64,000 nucleotides of DNA. It comes from Xestospongia bergquistia. Its lineage: Eukaryota; Porifera; Demospongiae; Haplosclerida; Petrosiidae. The position numbers and the translations under genes are program-made. Positions 21,479-35,169 of this stretch are shown here, in pieces; positions within the stretch are counted from its first letter, which is position 1; each line of letters starts with the position of its first letter. The DNA is taken from positions 5,282,775 to 5,346,774 of the forward strand of contig OZ014418.1 of the NCBI GenBank assembly GCA_963965975.1. The letters are read 5' to 3'. Below the pieces are notes generated by a model that saw nothing but the letters and a program-made list of their open reading frames with translations, made no database searches and was not told where the DNA came from.

Positions 21479-24400
21479 TTATCTAAAATCCTCTGGTGTA
21501 AAGTCAAAAATTAGACTTTCTCTTCTCATTAGAGTAACTGCTGGTGAGCCTGGATGACTGCATTCAGAAGATGATGAAGCATCGTTACTAGACAATGTCA
21601 TTTCACACTCATTGAGATACATTCTCTTTTCTCTGTATAACTTGATTAGACTCTCAAACAGTGGAGTTAGTGTTAGTACTATAAGAACAAATAAAGCTAC
21701 ACTAGTAGATATGCCACTAATAATAACTTGACTGTATTGTCCACTTATCATTATACTACTGAGAGTTACAAAACCAATGTTGAGATATGACAAGATTTCA
21801 ATTGTATTCAGTTCTCTTGTTTTATACATACCCCCAACTATCCAAGCTAAACTTGTTAATAATAAAACAATTCCAAGAATGATGATGTTGTTGACTTGAT
21901 AGTTCATACTAGATGTATAAGAGAAAAGACCTGTTAATACAAGACGTACTATCAGTAAGAGTCCTGTCCAGAACCGACAACTATCCTTATAAGGACCACA
22001 ATATGCATCAATCAAAGGTTTCAGTCTAAACACTGGATCTCTACTAGCTTTATGACAACATATATAACTGTAACGTTGAAGCCACTGAGAGGAAAATACC
22101 AGTAATGTAAAGACAGTCCCAATAAAGAGAAGGATGCTAGAGAATAATAGTAAAGGAAGACGTGGATTACTTGAGTAGTCTAATGTTGCATCCACACTCC
22201 AAATGAACCACTTATTGTTATTACAAGAGAGTGTTGTAAACATAAAGACATTGGTTATGTTACGTAATAACTTGGTATAAGACATGAGGAACAATGTTGC
22301 CAGTACTGGTACAGCATTTCTACCACACACACGAGATAGCCTTAGAGAATAGTGACAGCTAATAATAACAACCAGTGCCAATAACCACAAATACAATGGA
22401 AATGCAAACTGCAGCCATGTTTTCCAATAACCATCTAATCCATTGTAGAAACATGTCTCAATACCAAGGTCTAAGTTGAGCCAAGAAATAAACTGTCTCA
22501 ACACTGGAACACCTCCATTTGGAAAGAAGGCTGTCTCATTGAGTTTGACAATGTTGACATAGAAGAGGAGACCATTGATTCTTCCTGATGACACTGTAAG
22601 ATTAACTGTAATTAGTAAAGCAATTAGAACAATACCAGCTACTGCAAATGAGAGTAAAAGTGCCAAATAGCTGTTAGTACAGTCAGTACATTTGTTAGAA
22701 CCCAACATGAGACTAAGTCCTGACTTACACTGTCCACAAAGTGTACCTGCTCTGTTGAATGCACATTGAAGATTAGGTGATGTGATGTTAAAGGAGACAA
22801 GGGATGGATTACAGTAATCAAATGGACAGTTAGTATGAGCAACAGTACAATTGTAATCTTTAAAGTAAGCTATCCAATTATTGCCAGATCTAGTGAATGG
22901 ACTCTTAAAATCAGTTATGTTACATTTGATGTCATTGTGAGGCATAATTTGTTTAATGATATCATTACATACACACTGTCCAGTGTTAGAAGATAGTTGA
23001 AAACCTGTAGGGCAAGGTAAGAAACTTATAATTACTATCATTTCAGCATTAGACAATCTGATATTTCTAGCTGCATTTATCACTACTGTGGCATTTGTAT
23101 TGATGGAAGAGTTCTGACTAGCAAAATATTTAAATTGTTTGCATTGAGTTGATGTTTTCTGATTTTTAGTAGTAGTATTAAGATTACTACCAAATGCTGT
23201 CACAACAATAGCTCCAGGACTAACTCCTTGACAAGTACCAAACAGTCACAAGTGACACTGTAAATGGCTGCCCTGGATAGATTCCTCTGTACAAGGTATG
23301 TACAGAGCAGTTGATACTGCCTTTAATGCAAGAACATACAGCAAATGGTGAAGACGAAATTGACCTTTCCGATGACAATGACCAGTATCTTGTAAGAGGA
23401 CAACTTAATTCATCTTCTATTGTTGATTTGACAGTTTGGAACCTTATTGGTATTGTACTACAGTGTCGATAAATTCCTCCATAAATGTCATATCCTGCCA
23501 TTGCTTTGTTCTGCTCAAAACTCACAAGTGGATACCTTGTTTGGTTCCGTTTAAAGTTGAAGTTTTCATTAGTAATGAATGTACATTTGCGATAGTCACT
23601 GAACAATCCATTACTAAATGATATGTCAAAGACATCCAGGTCCATTTCTTTAGAATAAATGGCTCCTCCATATAAGCCAGCACTATTGTTAATAAATGAA
23701 ACATGGCTACCTTCATTGACTTGAAAATAGTTTTTTGTCAATATAACTAGTCCTCCTCCAATATATGGTGAACTATTATTACTGAAGGCATTGTTTTTTC
23801 CATTAAATATAACATTACAACCACGAATGACCATGCCACTAAGGTTGAAGTTATCTCTGACTATTATATCTGTAATATTCACTGTAAACTCAACTTTGGC
23901 AACAAAAACCATTGCTGCAAAGACTAATAGCAATTTTCCTTTGTATGAAAATGGTTTATGAAGGTATATTTCCATTGTTTTGGTAGAAAGTCTTTCGTTC
24001 TATCTGAAGATTACATTTGTTAATTGAGCCTGTGGTGGGCATTTATCAGAGTCTGATTTTGGATAAAATAGAAGTCCTGCTCCAACAAAACCAGACTTTT
24101 CATAAAAGTAGTATTGATTATGTTTAAACTCTCTCTACATGCAACCACATTCAATAGTCCACCTCCATTGAGTGCTTGATTATGGGAAAAAGACACATTA
24201 ACAAAAATAATTTTGTTTTCTTGAATGCTTTTAAAGTTGTTTATCATCATCCCACCATCATCAGTACACATTAGTGAACTATTACTAGTACTATAAGTAT
24301 ATCCATTATTAGATAATATAACATTTTCAAATAAGATAGTACAGTCATTAACTTGATATAGGAAAAGATATGCTCCTCCACCCATTCCTGCAAAGTTGCT

Positions 24401-25368
24401 GTCCATAATGCTATCAGTAATGCTCAGTTGTGTAGTAGGAAGACATGTGAGTTGACTGAGCATTAGGGACAGCCCCCCACCACTGGAATGCTGTGATGAT
24501 ATATGAAGAGATTTTCCTTTTAAGGTAATAACTCGTGTTAAACGAATTGTGTTAATGTAACTGCTAAAGATAGCAATGAAAATGTTTCCTCCATATCCAT
24601 TGAGTGACATACCCTCTTCAACTGTAACATCCTGAAGTTGTAAATGCACAAACAAAGACTTGATATGGAGATAGACAGGCTACCCTTATTCCCAATACCA
24701 GTTGTAATATTGGTACTTTTGATCATGTATTGTACATCATTTTGAAATGCTACTATCTTCAAATTACCATTATAAGACTCTCTTGGATCCTGTCCATTCC
24801 TTAAAAAACTACAGGTGTCCATTAGTAATATGTTGCTTGTGTCAATTGACATACCAAGACCAGTATTATTTTGAACTGATACCATTATCACAGACAGGTA
24901 ATAAACTTTTAAAAAATGTAACATTGAATTCTTAGTCCCTGTACAGTTTGTAAACGTGATACCAACTATTGCAGTTTGTATTGACATTGCAAAATTAAAC
25001 CCTCCAACTTTACCATTGCAGGTAATGATAACAGTAGATTGCATTACATTCTTTGTGTTCCCTTCAACCCATTGTCCTTGACCTTTCAATGTTAAGTTAT
25101 TTGCATACACAATACTGACCTTTCTGTCCAAAAGATGACTGCCTTCCATGAAAATAAATGTAGCATTAGAGACAAAGTAAGTATCAGTTTGTGAAGTATA
25201 GTAAGATAGAGTGTGACAAGTATTATCAGCCAAGGCACCAGCAGGACAATAGGTGTTAGTAGATCCATGAGGTTTCACATAGTAGATACGATGAGACTCT
25301 AATAATACTGGTAATAATAGAAAGACTGTTAACACAGCTACTGGTGAAGGAGACACTACAGCATTCAT
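21479..25368 (-). pseudogene. Beta-helix/GTLCGQC multi-pass receptor, nearly full length
   Basis: Single-exon layout of about 1290 codons read 3' to 5'. A signal peptide with VLTVFLLLPVLLESH is followed by IYYVKPHGSTN. Next comes a long right-handed beta-helix with GGG/GGA loops resembling Chlamydia-type PMP repeats and many N-x-S/T sites, a Cys-rich stretch (CPTGFQLSSNTGQCVC, GTLCGQCKSGL), about eight membrane segments and an acidic Ser-rich tail ending FDFTPEDFR. Breaks: single-base losses near 24650 and 24105, TAG near 24007 (VIFRK), and an extra A near 23239. The C-terminal 574 codons are open and include the tail, the best-preserved example here. Probably a surface protein; ligand unknown. 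Confidence 0.85.
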
Positions 25369-25380
25369 AATAATTGTTGC

Positions 25381-25960
25381 AGAGCTAGACTAATACCAAT
25401 ATGATTGACACAACAGTTATAGAAAATTTGTATGCAGTACTTGAAGGTCATCTTTCCTGAAGTTTAGCTATACTAGTGATAATGCATGCATAACTACAAG
25501 ATCAATGAAATAACGGTGATATGTACTTTTAATGGCTCGTATATATCACTGTGAAAACTAACTGGTTGATTTAACCAATAAATGATTATACAGGTTGCAT
25601 AATGCAAACTGAAAGTAAACACATTGCTGTTTGATTACTAATTACCTGAGAGATTGACTGTTTATGTAGCTAATGGTTAGAACTAGTGATGATTTTATCA
25701 TAGACAAAATAAGATGCTGGGCCAGGATTGTCACTATAGATTCATGTGTACACTTCAATGTATTTTGTAGGGATGCATGCAACCAATAATATCCATGAAT
25801 GAGTTAAAGCAACCTGTAAAATTGATTACTTGACTTAACCAATATATGGTATATGTGATAAGGGGAGTATTAACATTTTATACACTAGTGAATACACATG
25901 ATGTCATTAGTTTCCCCAGTTATAAAATTGCTAATGCAGTTATATTATTATATACAAACC
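25381..25960 (-). promoter_or_regulatory. Conserved upstream region of receptor locus 21.5-25.4
   Basis: About 550 bp upstream of the ATG are nearly identical to 29765-30330 and to 55016-55330, which lie upstream of two other receptor copies. Landmarks are atcatctttcctgaagttta-like sequence, taatgcatgcataactacaa, and ggttgatttaaccaataaat, which contains a small palindrome (ggttgatttaacc). The region probably carries the shared promoter, but conservation by recent duplication explains it equally well. No TATA box can be assigned. Confidence 0.5.
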
Positions 25961-26016
25961 AACAAAACTGATAAAGTCAAAGCCATATATAAAAACATTA
26001 ACTATATTTATTAATT

Positions 26017-29000
26017 TTAATTAATGGATTTAAAATCTTCTGGTATAAAATCAAAAATTAGACTTTCTCGTCTCATTAGAATAACTGCTGGTGAGCCTAA
26101 ATGACTGCAGTCAGAAGATGATGAAGCATCATTACCAAGCAGTGGCATTTCACAGTCATTTTATGCTTTCTCTTTTCTCTATATAACTTGATTTTACTTT
26201 CAAACAGTGGACTTAGTGTTAGTACTATAAGAACAAATAAAGCTACACTAGTAGATATGCCACTAATAATAACTTGACTGTATTGTCCATTTGTCATTAT
26301 ACTACTGAGAGTTACAAAACCAATGTTGAGATATGACAAGATTTCAATTGTATTCAGTTCTCTTGTTTTATACATACCCCCAACTATCCAAGCTAAACTT
26401 GCTAATAATAAAACAATTCCAAGAACGATGATGTTGTTGACTTGATAGTTCATACTAGATGTATAAGAGAAAAGACCTGTTAATACAAGACGTACTATTA
26501 GTAAGAGTCCTGTCCAGAACCGACAACTATCCTTATAAGGACCACAATTTGCATCAATCAAAGGTTTCAGTCTAAACACTGGATCTCTACTAGCTTTATG
26601 ACAACATATGTAACTGTAACATTTAAGCCACTGAGAGGAAAATACCAATAATGTATAGACAATCCCAATAAAGAGAAGAATGCTAGAGAATATTAGTAAA
26701 GGAAGACGTGGATTACTTGAGTAGTCTAATGTTGCATCCATACTCTATTGTTATTACAAGAGAGTGTTGTAAACATAAAGACATTGGTTATGTTATGTAA
26801 TAATTTGGTATAAGACATGAGGAACAATGTTGCCAGTACTGGTACAGCATTTCTACCACACACATGAGATAGCCTAAGAGAATAGTGACAGCTAATAATA
26901 ACAACCAGTGCCAATAACCACAAATACAATGGAAATGCAAACTGCAGCCATGTTTTCCAATAACCATCTAATCCATTGTAGAAACATGTCTCAATACCAA
27001 GGTCTAGGTTGAGCCAATAAATAAACTGTCTCAGCACTGGAACACCTCCATTTGGAAAGAAGGCTGTCTCATTGAGTTTGACAATGTTGACATAGAAGAG
27101 GAGACCATTGATTCTTCCTGATGACACTGTAAGATTAACCTTAATTAGTAAAGCAATTAGAACAATACCAGCTACTGCAAATGGAAGTAAAAGTGCCAAA
27201 TAGGTGTTAGTACAGTCAGTACATTTGTTAGAACCCAACATGAGACTAAGTCCTGACTTACACTGTCCACAAAGTGTACCTGCTCTGTTGAATGCACATT
27301 GAGGATTAGGTGATGTGATGTTAAAGGAGACAAGGGATGGATTACAGTAATCAAATGGACAGTTAGTATGAGCAACAGTACAATTGTAAACTTTAAAGTG
27401 AGCTATCCAATTATTGCCAGATCTGGTGAATGGACTCTTAAAATCAGTTATGTTACATTTGATGTCATTGTCGGGTATAATTTGTTTAATGAAATCATTA
27501 CATACACACTGTCCAGTGTTAGAAGATAGTTGAAAACCTGTAGGGCAAGGTAAGAAACTTATAATTACTATCATTTCAGCATTAGACAATCTGATATTTC
27601 TAGCTGCATTTATCACTACTGTAGCATTTGTATTGATGGAAGAGTTCTGACTAGCAAAATATTTAAATTGTTTGCATTGAGTTGATGTTTTTTGATTTTT
27701 AGTAGTAGTATTAAGATTACTACCAAATGCTGTCACAACAATAGCTCCAGGACTAACTCCTTGACAAGTACCAACAGTCACAAGTGACACTGTAAATGGC
27801 TGCCCTGGATAGATTTCTCTGTACAAGGTTCGTACAGAGCAGTTGATACTGCCTTTAATGCAAGGACATACAGCAAATGGTGAAGACGAAATTGACCTTT
27901 CTGTTGACAATGACCAGTACCTTGTAAGAGGACAACTTAATTCATCTTCTATTGTTGATTTGACAGTTTGGAACCTTATTGGTATTGTACTGCAGTGTCG
28001 ATAAATTTCTCCATAAATGTCATATCCTGCCATTGCTTTGTTCTGCTCAAAACTCACTAGTGGATACCTTGTTTGGTTCAGTTTAAAGTTGAAGTTTTCA
28101 TTAGTAATGAATGTACATTTACGATAGTCACTGAACAGTCCATTAATGAATGATAGGTCAAAGACATCCAGGTTCATTTCTTTAGCATAAATGGCTCCTC
28201 CGTATAAGCTAGCACTATTGTTAATAAATGAAACATAGCTACCTTCATTGTTTTGAAAATAGTTTTTTGTCAATACAACTAGTCCTCCTCCAATATATGG
28301 TGAACTATTATTAATGAAGGCATTGTTCTTGTATGAAAATGGTTTATGAAGGTATACTTCCATTGTATTAGTAGAAAGTCTTGTATTCTTTCTGAAGATT
28401 ACATTTGTTAGTTGAACTTGTGGTGGGCATTTATCAGAGTCTGATTTTGGATAAAATAAAAGTCCTGCTCCAACAAAACCAGAATTTTCATCAAAAGTAG
28501 TATTAATTATGTTTAAACTCTCTCTGCATACAAACACATTGAATAGCCCACCTCCATCAACTGCTTGATTATGGGAAAAAGACACATTGACAAAAATAAA
28601 TTTGTTTTCCTGAATACTTTTAAATGTGTTTATCATCATCCCACCACCACCAGTACACATTAGCGAACTATTACCAGTACCATAAGTATATCCATTGTTA
28701 GAAAATATAACATTTTCAAATAAGATGGTACAGTTGTTAACTTGATTTAGGAAAAGATATGCTCCTCCACCCATTCCTGCAAAGTTGCTATCAATAATGC
28801 TATCAGTAATGCTCAGTTGTGTAGTAGGAATACATGTAAGTTGACTGAGTGCTAAGAACAGCCCCCCACCAGTGAAGTGCTGTGATGATGCATAAAGAGA
28901 TTTTCCTTTTAAGGTAATAACTCGTGTTAAATGAACTGTATTAATGTAACTGCTAAAGATAGCAATGAAAATGTTTCCTCCGTATCCATTGAGTGACATA

Positions 29001-29758
29001 CCCTCTTCAACTGTAATATCCTAAAGTTGTAAATGCACAAACAAAGACTTTAATATAGAGATAGACAGGCTACCCTTACTCCCAATACCATTTGTAATAT
29101 TGGTATTTTTGATCATGTAATGTACATCATTTTGAAATGCTACTATCTTCAAATTACCATTATAAGACTCTGTTGGATCCTGTCCATTCCTTGAAAAGCT
29201 ACAAGTGTCTATTAGTAGTATGTTGCTTGTGTCAATTGACATACCAAGACCAGTATTATTTTGAACTGATACCATTATCACAGACAGGTAATAAAAATTT
29301 ACAAAATGTAACAATGAATTCTTAGTTCCTGTACAGTTTGTAAAAGTGATGCCAACTATTGCAGTTTGTGTTGATATGCTAAATTTAAACCCTCCAACTT
29401 TACCATTGCAGGTAATGATAACAGTAGATTGGATTACATTCTTTGTGTTCCCTTCAACCCATTGTCCTTGACCTTTCAATGTTAAGTTATTTGCATACAC
29501 AATACTGACCTTTCTGTCCAAAAGATGACTGCCTTCCATGAAAATAAATGTAGCATTAGAGACAAAGTAAGTATCAGTTTGTGAAGTATAGTAAGATAGA
29601 GTGTGGCAAGTATTATCAGCCAAGGCATCAGGAGGACAAGAGGTGTTAGTAGATAAATGAGGTTTCACATAGTAGATACGATGAGACTCCAATAATACTG
29701 GTAATAATAGAAAGACTGTTAACACAGCTACTGGTGAAGAAGACGCTACAGCATCCAT
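26017..29758 (-). pseudogene. Beta-helix/GTLCGQC multi-pass receptor, deleted copy
   Basis: Starts with a signal peptide (VLTVFLLLPVLLESH) and has the same domain order. Breaks: CAG to TAG near 29020 (LQLQDIT), an internal deletion near 28330 that joins HKPFSYK to NNAFINN and removes about 60 residues of the beta-helix, a small deletion with frameshift near 26735 (CNNNR to VDATLD), and a one-base loss in the tail near 26163. The last of these replaces the acidic tail by a short ending LLTAVI. It shares the tail frameshift and many substitutions with 30401-34287, so the two are a recent tandem pair. No four-TM gene follows it. Confidence 0.85.
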
Positions 29759-29764
29759 AGTAGT

Positions 29765-30330
29765 TCTGGTAGAGCTGGACTAATACCAATCTGATTGATA
29801 CAACAGTTACAGGAAATTTGTATGCAATACTTGAATCTCATCTTTCCTGAAGTTTAGCTATACTAGTGATAATGCATGCATAACTACAAGATCAATGAAA
29901 CAACGGTGATTCGTACTTTTAATGGCTCATATATATCACTGTAAAAACTAACTGGTTGATTTAACCAATAAATGATTATACAGGTTGCATAATGCAAACT
30001 GAAAGTAAACACATTGCTGTTTGATTACTAATTACCTGAGGGATTGACTGTTTATGTAGCTAATGGTTAGAACTAGTGATGATTTTATCATAGACAAGTG
30101 ATGCTGGCCCAGGATTGTTACTACAGATTCATGTGTACACTTCTTTGTATGGATGGATGCATCCAACAAATGATATCCATGAATGAGTTAAGGCAACCTA
30201 TAAAATTGATTACTTGACTTAACCAATATATGGTATATGTGATAAGGGAAGTATTAGCATTCTATACATGAGTGATTACATATGATGTCATTAGTTTCCC
30301 CAGTTATAAAATTGTAACTACAGTTATATT
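29765..30330 (-). promoter_or_regulatory. Conserved upstream region of receptor locus 26.0-29.8
   Basis: Near-identical to 25381-25960 over its whole length, including taatgcatgcataactacaa and ggttgatttaaccaataaat. The segment also continues into the 3' flank of the next receptor copy, so it marks the tandem repeat unit. Confidence 0.5.
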
Positions 30331-30400
30331 ATGATATACAAACCAACAAAACTGATAAAGTCAAAGCCATATATAAAAACATTAACTATATTTATTAATT

Positions 30401-33400
30401 TTAATTAATGGATTTAAAATCTTCTGGTATAAAATCAAAAATTAGACTTTCTCGTCTCATTAGAATAACTGCTGGTGAGCCTAAATGACTGCAGTCAGAA
30501 GATGATGAAGCATCATTACCAAACAGTGGCATTTCACAGTCATTTTATGCTTTCTCTTTTCTCTATATAACTTGATTTTACTTTCAAACAGTGGACTTAG
30601 TATTAGTAATATAAGAACAAATAAAGCTACACCAGTAGATATGCCACTAATAATAACTTGACTGTATTGTCCATTTGTCATTATACTACTGAGAGTTATA
30701 AAACCAATGTTGAGATATGACAAGATTTCAATTGTATTCAGTTCTCTTGTTTTATACCTACCCCCAACTATCCAAGCTAAACTTGCTAATAATAAAACAA
30801 TTCCAAGAACGATGATGTTGTTGACTTGACAGTTCATACTAGATGTATAAGAGAAGAGACCTGTTAATACAAGACGTACTATCAGTAAGAGTCCTGTCCA
30901 GAACCGACAACTATCCTTATAAGGACCACAATATGCATCAATCAAAGGTTTCAGTCTAAACACTGGATCTCTACTAGCTTTATGACAACATATGTAACTG
31001 TAACGTTGAAGCCACTGAGAGGAAAATACCAATAATGTATAGACAATCCCAATAAAGAGAAGAATGCTAGAGAATATTAGTAAAGGAAGACGTGGATTAC
31101 TTGAGTAGTCTAATGTTGCATCCACACTCCAAATGAAGCACCTATTGTTATTACAAGAGAGTGTTGTAAACATAAAGACATTGGTTATGTTACGTAATAA
31201 TGTGGTATAAGACATGAGGAACAATGTTGCCAGTACTGGTACAGCATTTCTACCACACACACGTGATAGCCTTAGAGAATAGTGACAGCTAATAATAACA
31301 ACCAGTGCCAATAGCCACAAATACAATGGAAATGCAAACTGCAGCCATGTTTTCCAATAACCATCTAATCCATTGTAGAAACAAGTCTCGATACCAAGGT
31401 CTAAGTTGAGCCAAGAAATAAACTGTCTCAACACTGGAACACCTCCATTTGGAAAGAAGGTTGTCTCATTGAGTTTGACAATGTTAGCGTAGAAGAGGAG
31501 ACCATTGATTCTTCCTGATGACACTGTAAGATTAACTGTAATTAGTAAAGCAATTAGAACAATACCAGCTACTGCAAATGGGAGTAAAAGTGCCAAATAG
31601 CTGTTAGTACAGTCAGTACATTTGTTAGAACCCAACATGAGACTAAGTCCTGACTTACACTGTCCACAAAGTGTACCTCCTCTGTTGAATGCACATTGAG
31701 GATTAGGTGATGTGATGTTAAAAGAGACAAGGGATGGATTACAGTAATCAAATGGACAGTTAGTATGAGCAACAGTACAATTGTAATCTTTAAAGTGAGC
31801 TATCCAATTATTGCCAGATCTGGTGAATGGACACTTAAAATCAGTTATGTTACATTTGATGTCATTGTCGGGTATAATTTGTTTAATGAAATCATTACAT
31901 ACACACTGTCCAGTGTTAGAAGATAGTTGAAAACCTGTAGGGCAAGGTAAGAAACTTATAATTACTATCATTTCAGCATTAGACAATCTGATATTTCTAG
32001 CTGCATTTATCACTACTGTAGCATTTGTATTGATGGAAGAGTTCTGACTAGCAAAATATTTAAATTGTTTGCATTGAGTTGATGTTCTTTGATTTTTAGT
32101 AGTAGTATTAAGATTACTACCAAATGCTGTCACAACAATAGCTCCAGGACTAACTCCTTGACAAGTACCAACAGTCACAAGTGACACTGTAAATGGCTGC
32201 CCAGGATAGATTTCTCTGTACAAAGTTCGTACAAAGCAGTTGATACTGCCTTTAATGCAAGGACATACAGCAAATGGTGAAGACGAAATTGACCTTTCTG
32301 TTGACAATGACCAGTACCTTGTAAGAGGACAACTTAATTCATCTTCTATTGTTGATTTGACAGTTTAGAACCTTATTGGTATTGTACTGCAGTGTCGATA
32401 AATTCCTCCATAAATGTCATATCCTGCCATTGCTTTGTTCTGCTCAAAACTCACTAGTGGATACCTTGTTTGGTTCAGTTTAAAGTTGAAGTTTTCATTA
32501 GTAAGGAATGTACATTTGCGATAGTCACTGAACAGTCCATTAATGAATGATAGGTCAAAGACATCCAAGTCTATTTTTTTAACATAAATGGCTCCTCCAT
32601 ATAAGCCAGCACTATTGTTAATAAATGAAACATGACTGCCTTCATTGACTTGAAAATAGTTTTTTGTCAGTATAACTAGTCCTCCTCCAATATATGGTGA
32701 ACTATTATTAATGAAGGCATTATTCTTTCCATTAAATATAACATTACAACCACGAATGACCATGCCACTAAGGTTGAAGTTATCTCTGACTACTATATCT
32801 GTAATATTCACTGTAAACTCAACTTTGGCAACAAAAACCATTGCCGCAAAGACTAATAGCAATTTTCCTTTGTATGAAAATGGTTTCTGTAGGTATATTT
32901 CCATTGTATTGGTAGAAAGTCTTGTATTCTTTCTGAAGATTACATTTGTTAGTTGAACCTGTGGTGGGCATTTATCAGAGTCTGATTTTGGATAAAATAA
33001 AAGTCCTGCTCCAACAAAACCAGAGTTTTCATCAAAAGTAGTATTAATTATGTTTAAACTCTCTCTGCATGCAAACACATTGAATAGCCCACCTCCATCA
33101 ACTGCTTGATTATGGGAAAAAAACACATTGACAAAAATAAATTTGTTTTCCTGAATACTTTTAAATGTGTTTATCATCATCCCACCACCACCAGTACACA
33201 TTAGTGAACTATTACCAGTACCATAAGTATATCCATTGTTAGAAAATATAACATTTTCAAATAAGATGGTACAGTTGTTAACTTGATTTAGGAAAAGATA
33301 TGCTCCTCCACCCATTCCTGCAAAGTTGCTATCAATAATGCTATCAGTAATGCTCAGTTGTGTAGTAGGAATACATGTAAGTTGACTGAGTGCTAAGAAC

Positions 33401-34287
33401 AGCCCCCCACCAGTGAAGTGCTGTGATGATGCATAAAGAGATTTTCCTTTTAAGGTAATAACTCGTGTTAAATGAACTGTATTAATGTAACTGCTAAAGA
33501 TAGCAATGAAAATGTTTCCTCCGTATCCATTGAGTGACATACCCTCTTCAACTGTAATATCCTGAAGTTGTAAATGCACAAACGAAGACTTGTATATAGA
33601 GATAGACAGGCTACCCTTGCTCCCAATACGAGTTGTAATATTGGTATTTTTGATCATGTATTGTACATCATTTTGAAATGCTACTATCTTCAAATTACCA
33701 TTATAAGACTCTGTTGGATCTTGTCCATTCCTTGAAAAGCTACAAGTGTCTATTAGTAGTATGTTGCTTGTGTCAATTGACATACCAAGACCAGTATTAT
33801 TTTGAACTGATACCATTATCACAGACAGGTAATAAACTTTTAAAAAATGTAACAATTAATTCTTAGTTCCTGTACAGTTTGTAAAAGTGATGCCAACTAT
33901 TGCAGTTTGTGTTAACATGCTAAAATTAAACCCTCCAACTTTACCATTGCAGGTAATGATAACAGTAGATTGCATTACGTTCTTTGTTTTCCCTTCAACC
34001 CATTGTCCTTGACCTTTCAATGTTAAGTTATTTGCATACACAATACTGACCTTTCTGTCCAAAAGATGATTGCCTTCCATGAAAATAAATGTAGCATTAG
34101 AGACAAAGTAAGTATCAGTTTGTGAAGTATAATAAGATAGAGTGTGGCAAGTATTATCACCCAAAGCATCTGCAGGACAAGAGGTGTTGGTAGATCCATG
34201 AGGTTTCACATAGTAGATACAATGAGACTCCAATAATACTGGTAATAATAGAAAGACTGTTAAAAAATTTAAGATAGCAGATGCCAT
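30401..34287 (-). pseudogene. Beta-helix/GTLCGQC multi-pass receptor, two nonsense codons plus shifted tail
   Basis: The least damaged long copy, at about 1295 codons. A signal peptide (LNFLTVFLLLPVLLESH) is followed by beta-helix repeats, the Cys-rich stretch (CPTGFQLSSNTGQCVC, GTLCGQCKSGL) and about eight membrane segments. Breaks: TCA to TAA at the GTKN position near 33856, CAA to TAA near 32365 (IPIRF), and the tail frameshift near 30546 shared with 26017-29758. Otherwise the frame is continuous from 34287 to 30550. Its first codons and immediate upstream sequence differ from the other copies (ASAILNF), so its 5' end was replaced or is older. As the left-most member of the minus-strand array it is followed upstream by a four-TM gene remnant. 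Confidence 0.85.
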
Positions 34288-35160
34288 AATTCAGGCAGAA
34301 CTGGATTTTGCAAACTGCTAATTTCATTGACTTTATGGAATAAGCACATAGCATTAGACAGTCATCTTTCCTAGTGTTTTACACAATACTGGTGATGCGA
34401 TTAAATTGTTACGCATATACAGTTAATACACTGATGCATGCATAGCCGATAACCAATGGTTCAATTGACATAACAACGACTGTTATCACCTGTTTACAAA
34501 GAAATCCCTTTACCATATATATTAATAGACAGGTCAGAGGTCACATTATTAGAATAAGAGTAACACTAAAACTCCATACATATCACCAACTATCCAAATT
34601 AACTAATAATATTACTAGACAGAGTAGGCTCCATGGAGTTGTATTCATTTATGAACACCAAGTATGTAAAGGTTTGAGACTAGAACCAGTACATCAAGGG
34701 TTAAAGTTATACTACTATTGCTATGGTAAGCCAAACAATAAATTACATTACATATCTCAATAGCCTTATCACTTTTCCTCATTGCCACTGGACTCTCCCT
34801 GACAGATTACTATGATCTCTTTCCTTGTTGTGATTAACAATTGATAAGATTATACCTTACGTTAATACTAACATTGTTATAGTATCTGTGTATTCTGTAG
34901 TCATGAAAGTGATTACCAACAAAATTAATTAGATCAAGTACCAATTTCTCAGTAAAGTATAATAATGCAAAAACCAGATATTATATCAGCCAAAGTCAAA
35001 TAAATGTTCAATAGCAAAACTGTTTAAAATTTGCATTAAAAGAAACTTGAGAAAAAAATACCACCATCCTACAAAACTCATAAGTAAATAATAAAAATGA
35101 CTGCTTAATGATTGAATATGATCAATGATCACCACATACTATATATATATATATATACCT
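34288..35160. other. Intergenic, no recognised feature
   Basis: AT-rich spacer between the receptor array and the divergent four-TM gene. It lacks the conserved upstream block seen before other receptors, apart from a short ctttccta-type stretch. It ends in a short AT microsatellite near 35140-35157. Confidence 0.6.
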
Positions 35161-35169
35161 CATATTGAG

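Noticed and set aside
22639-31772. A recurring 67-codon frame starting MLILTVHLITVIHPLS within several receptor copies.
   Set aside because: It is a frame-shifted shadow of the conserved receptor Cys-rich region, repeated only because the gene is repeated.
9000-34300. Possible stop-codon reassignment, because several stops replace Gln (CAA/CAG to TAA/TAG).
   Set aside because: Other stops replace Ser, Glu, Lys, Leu and Tyr, each copy has different positions, the aligned paralogues use the normal codon, and frameshifts are also present. Ordinary decay explains it.
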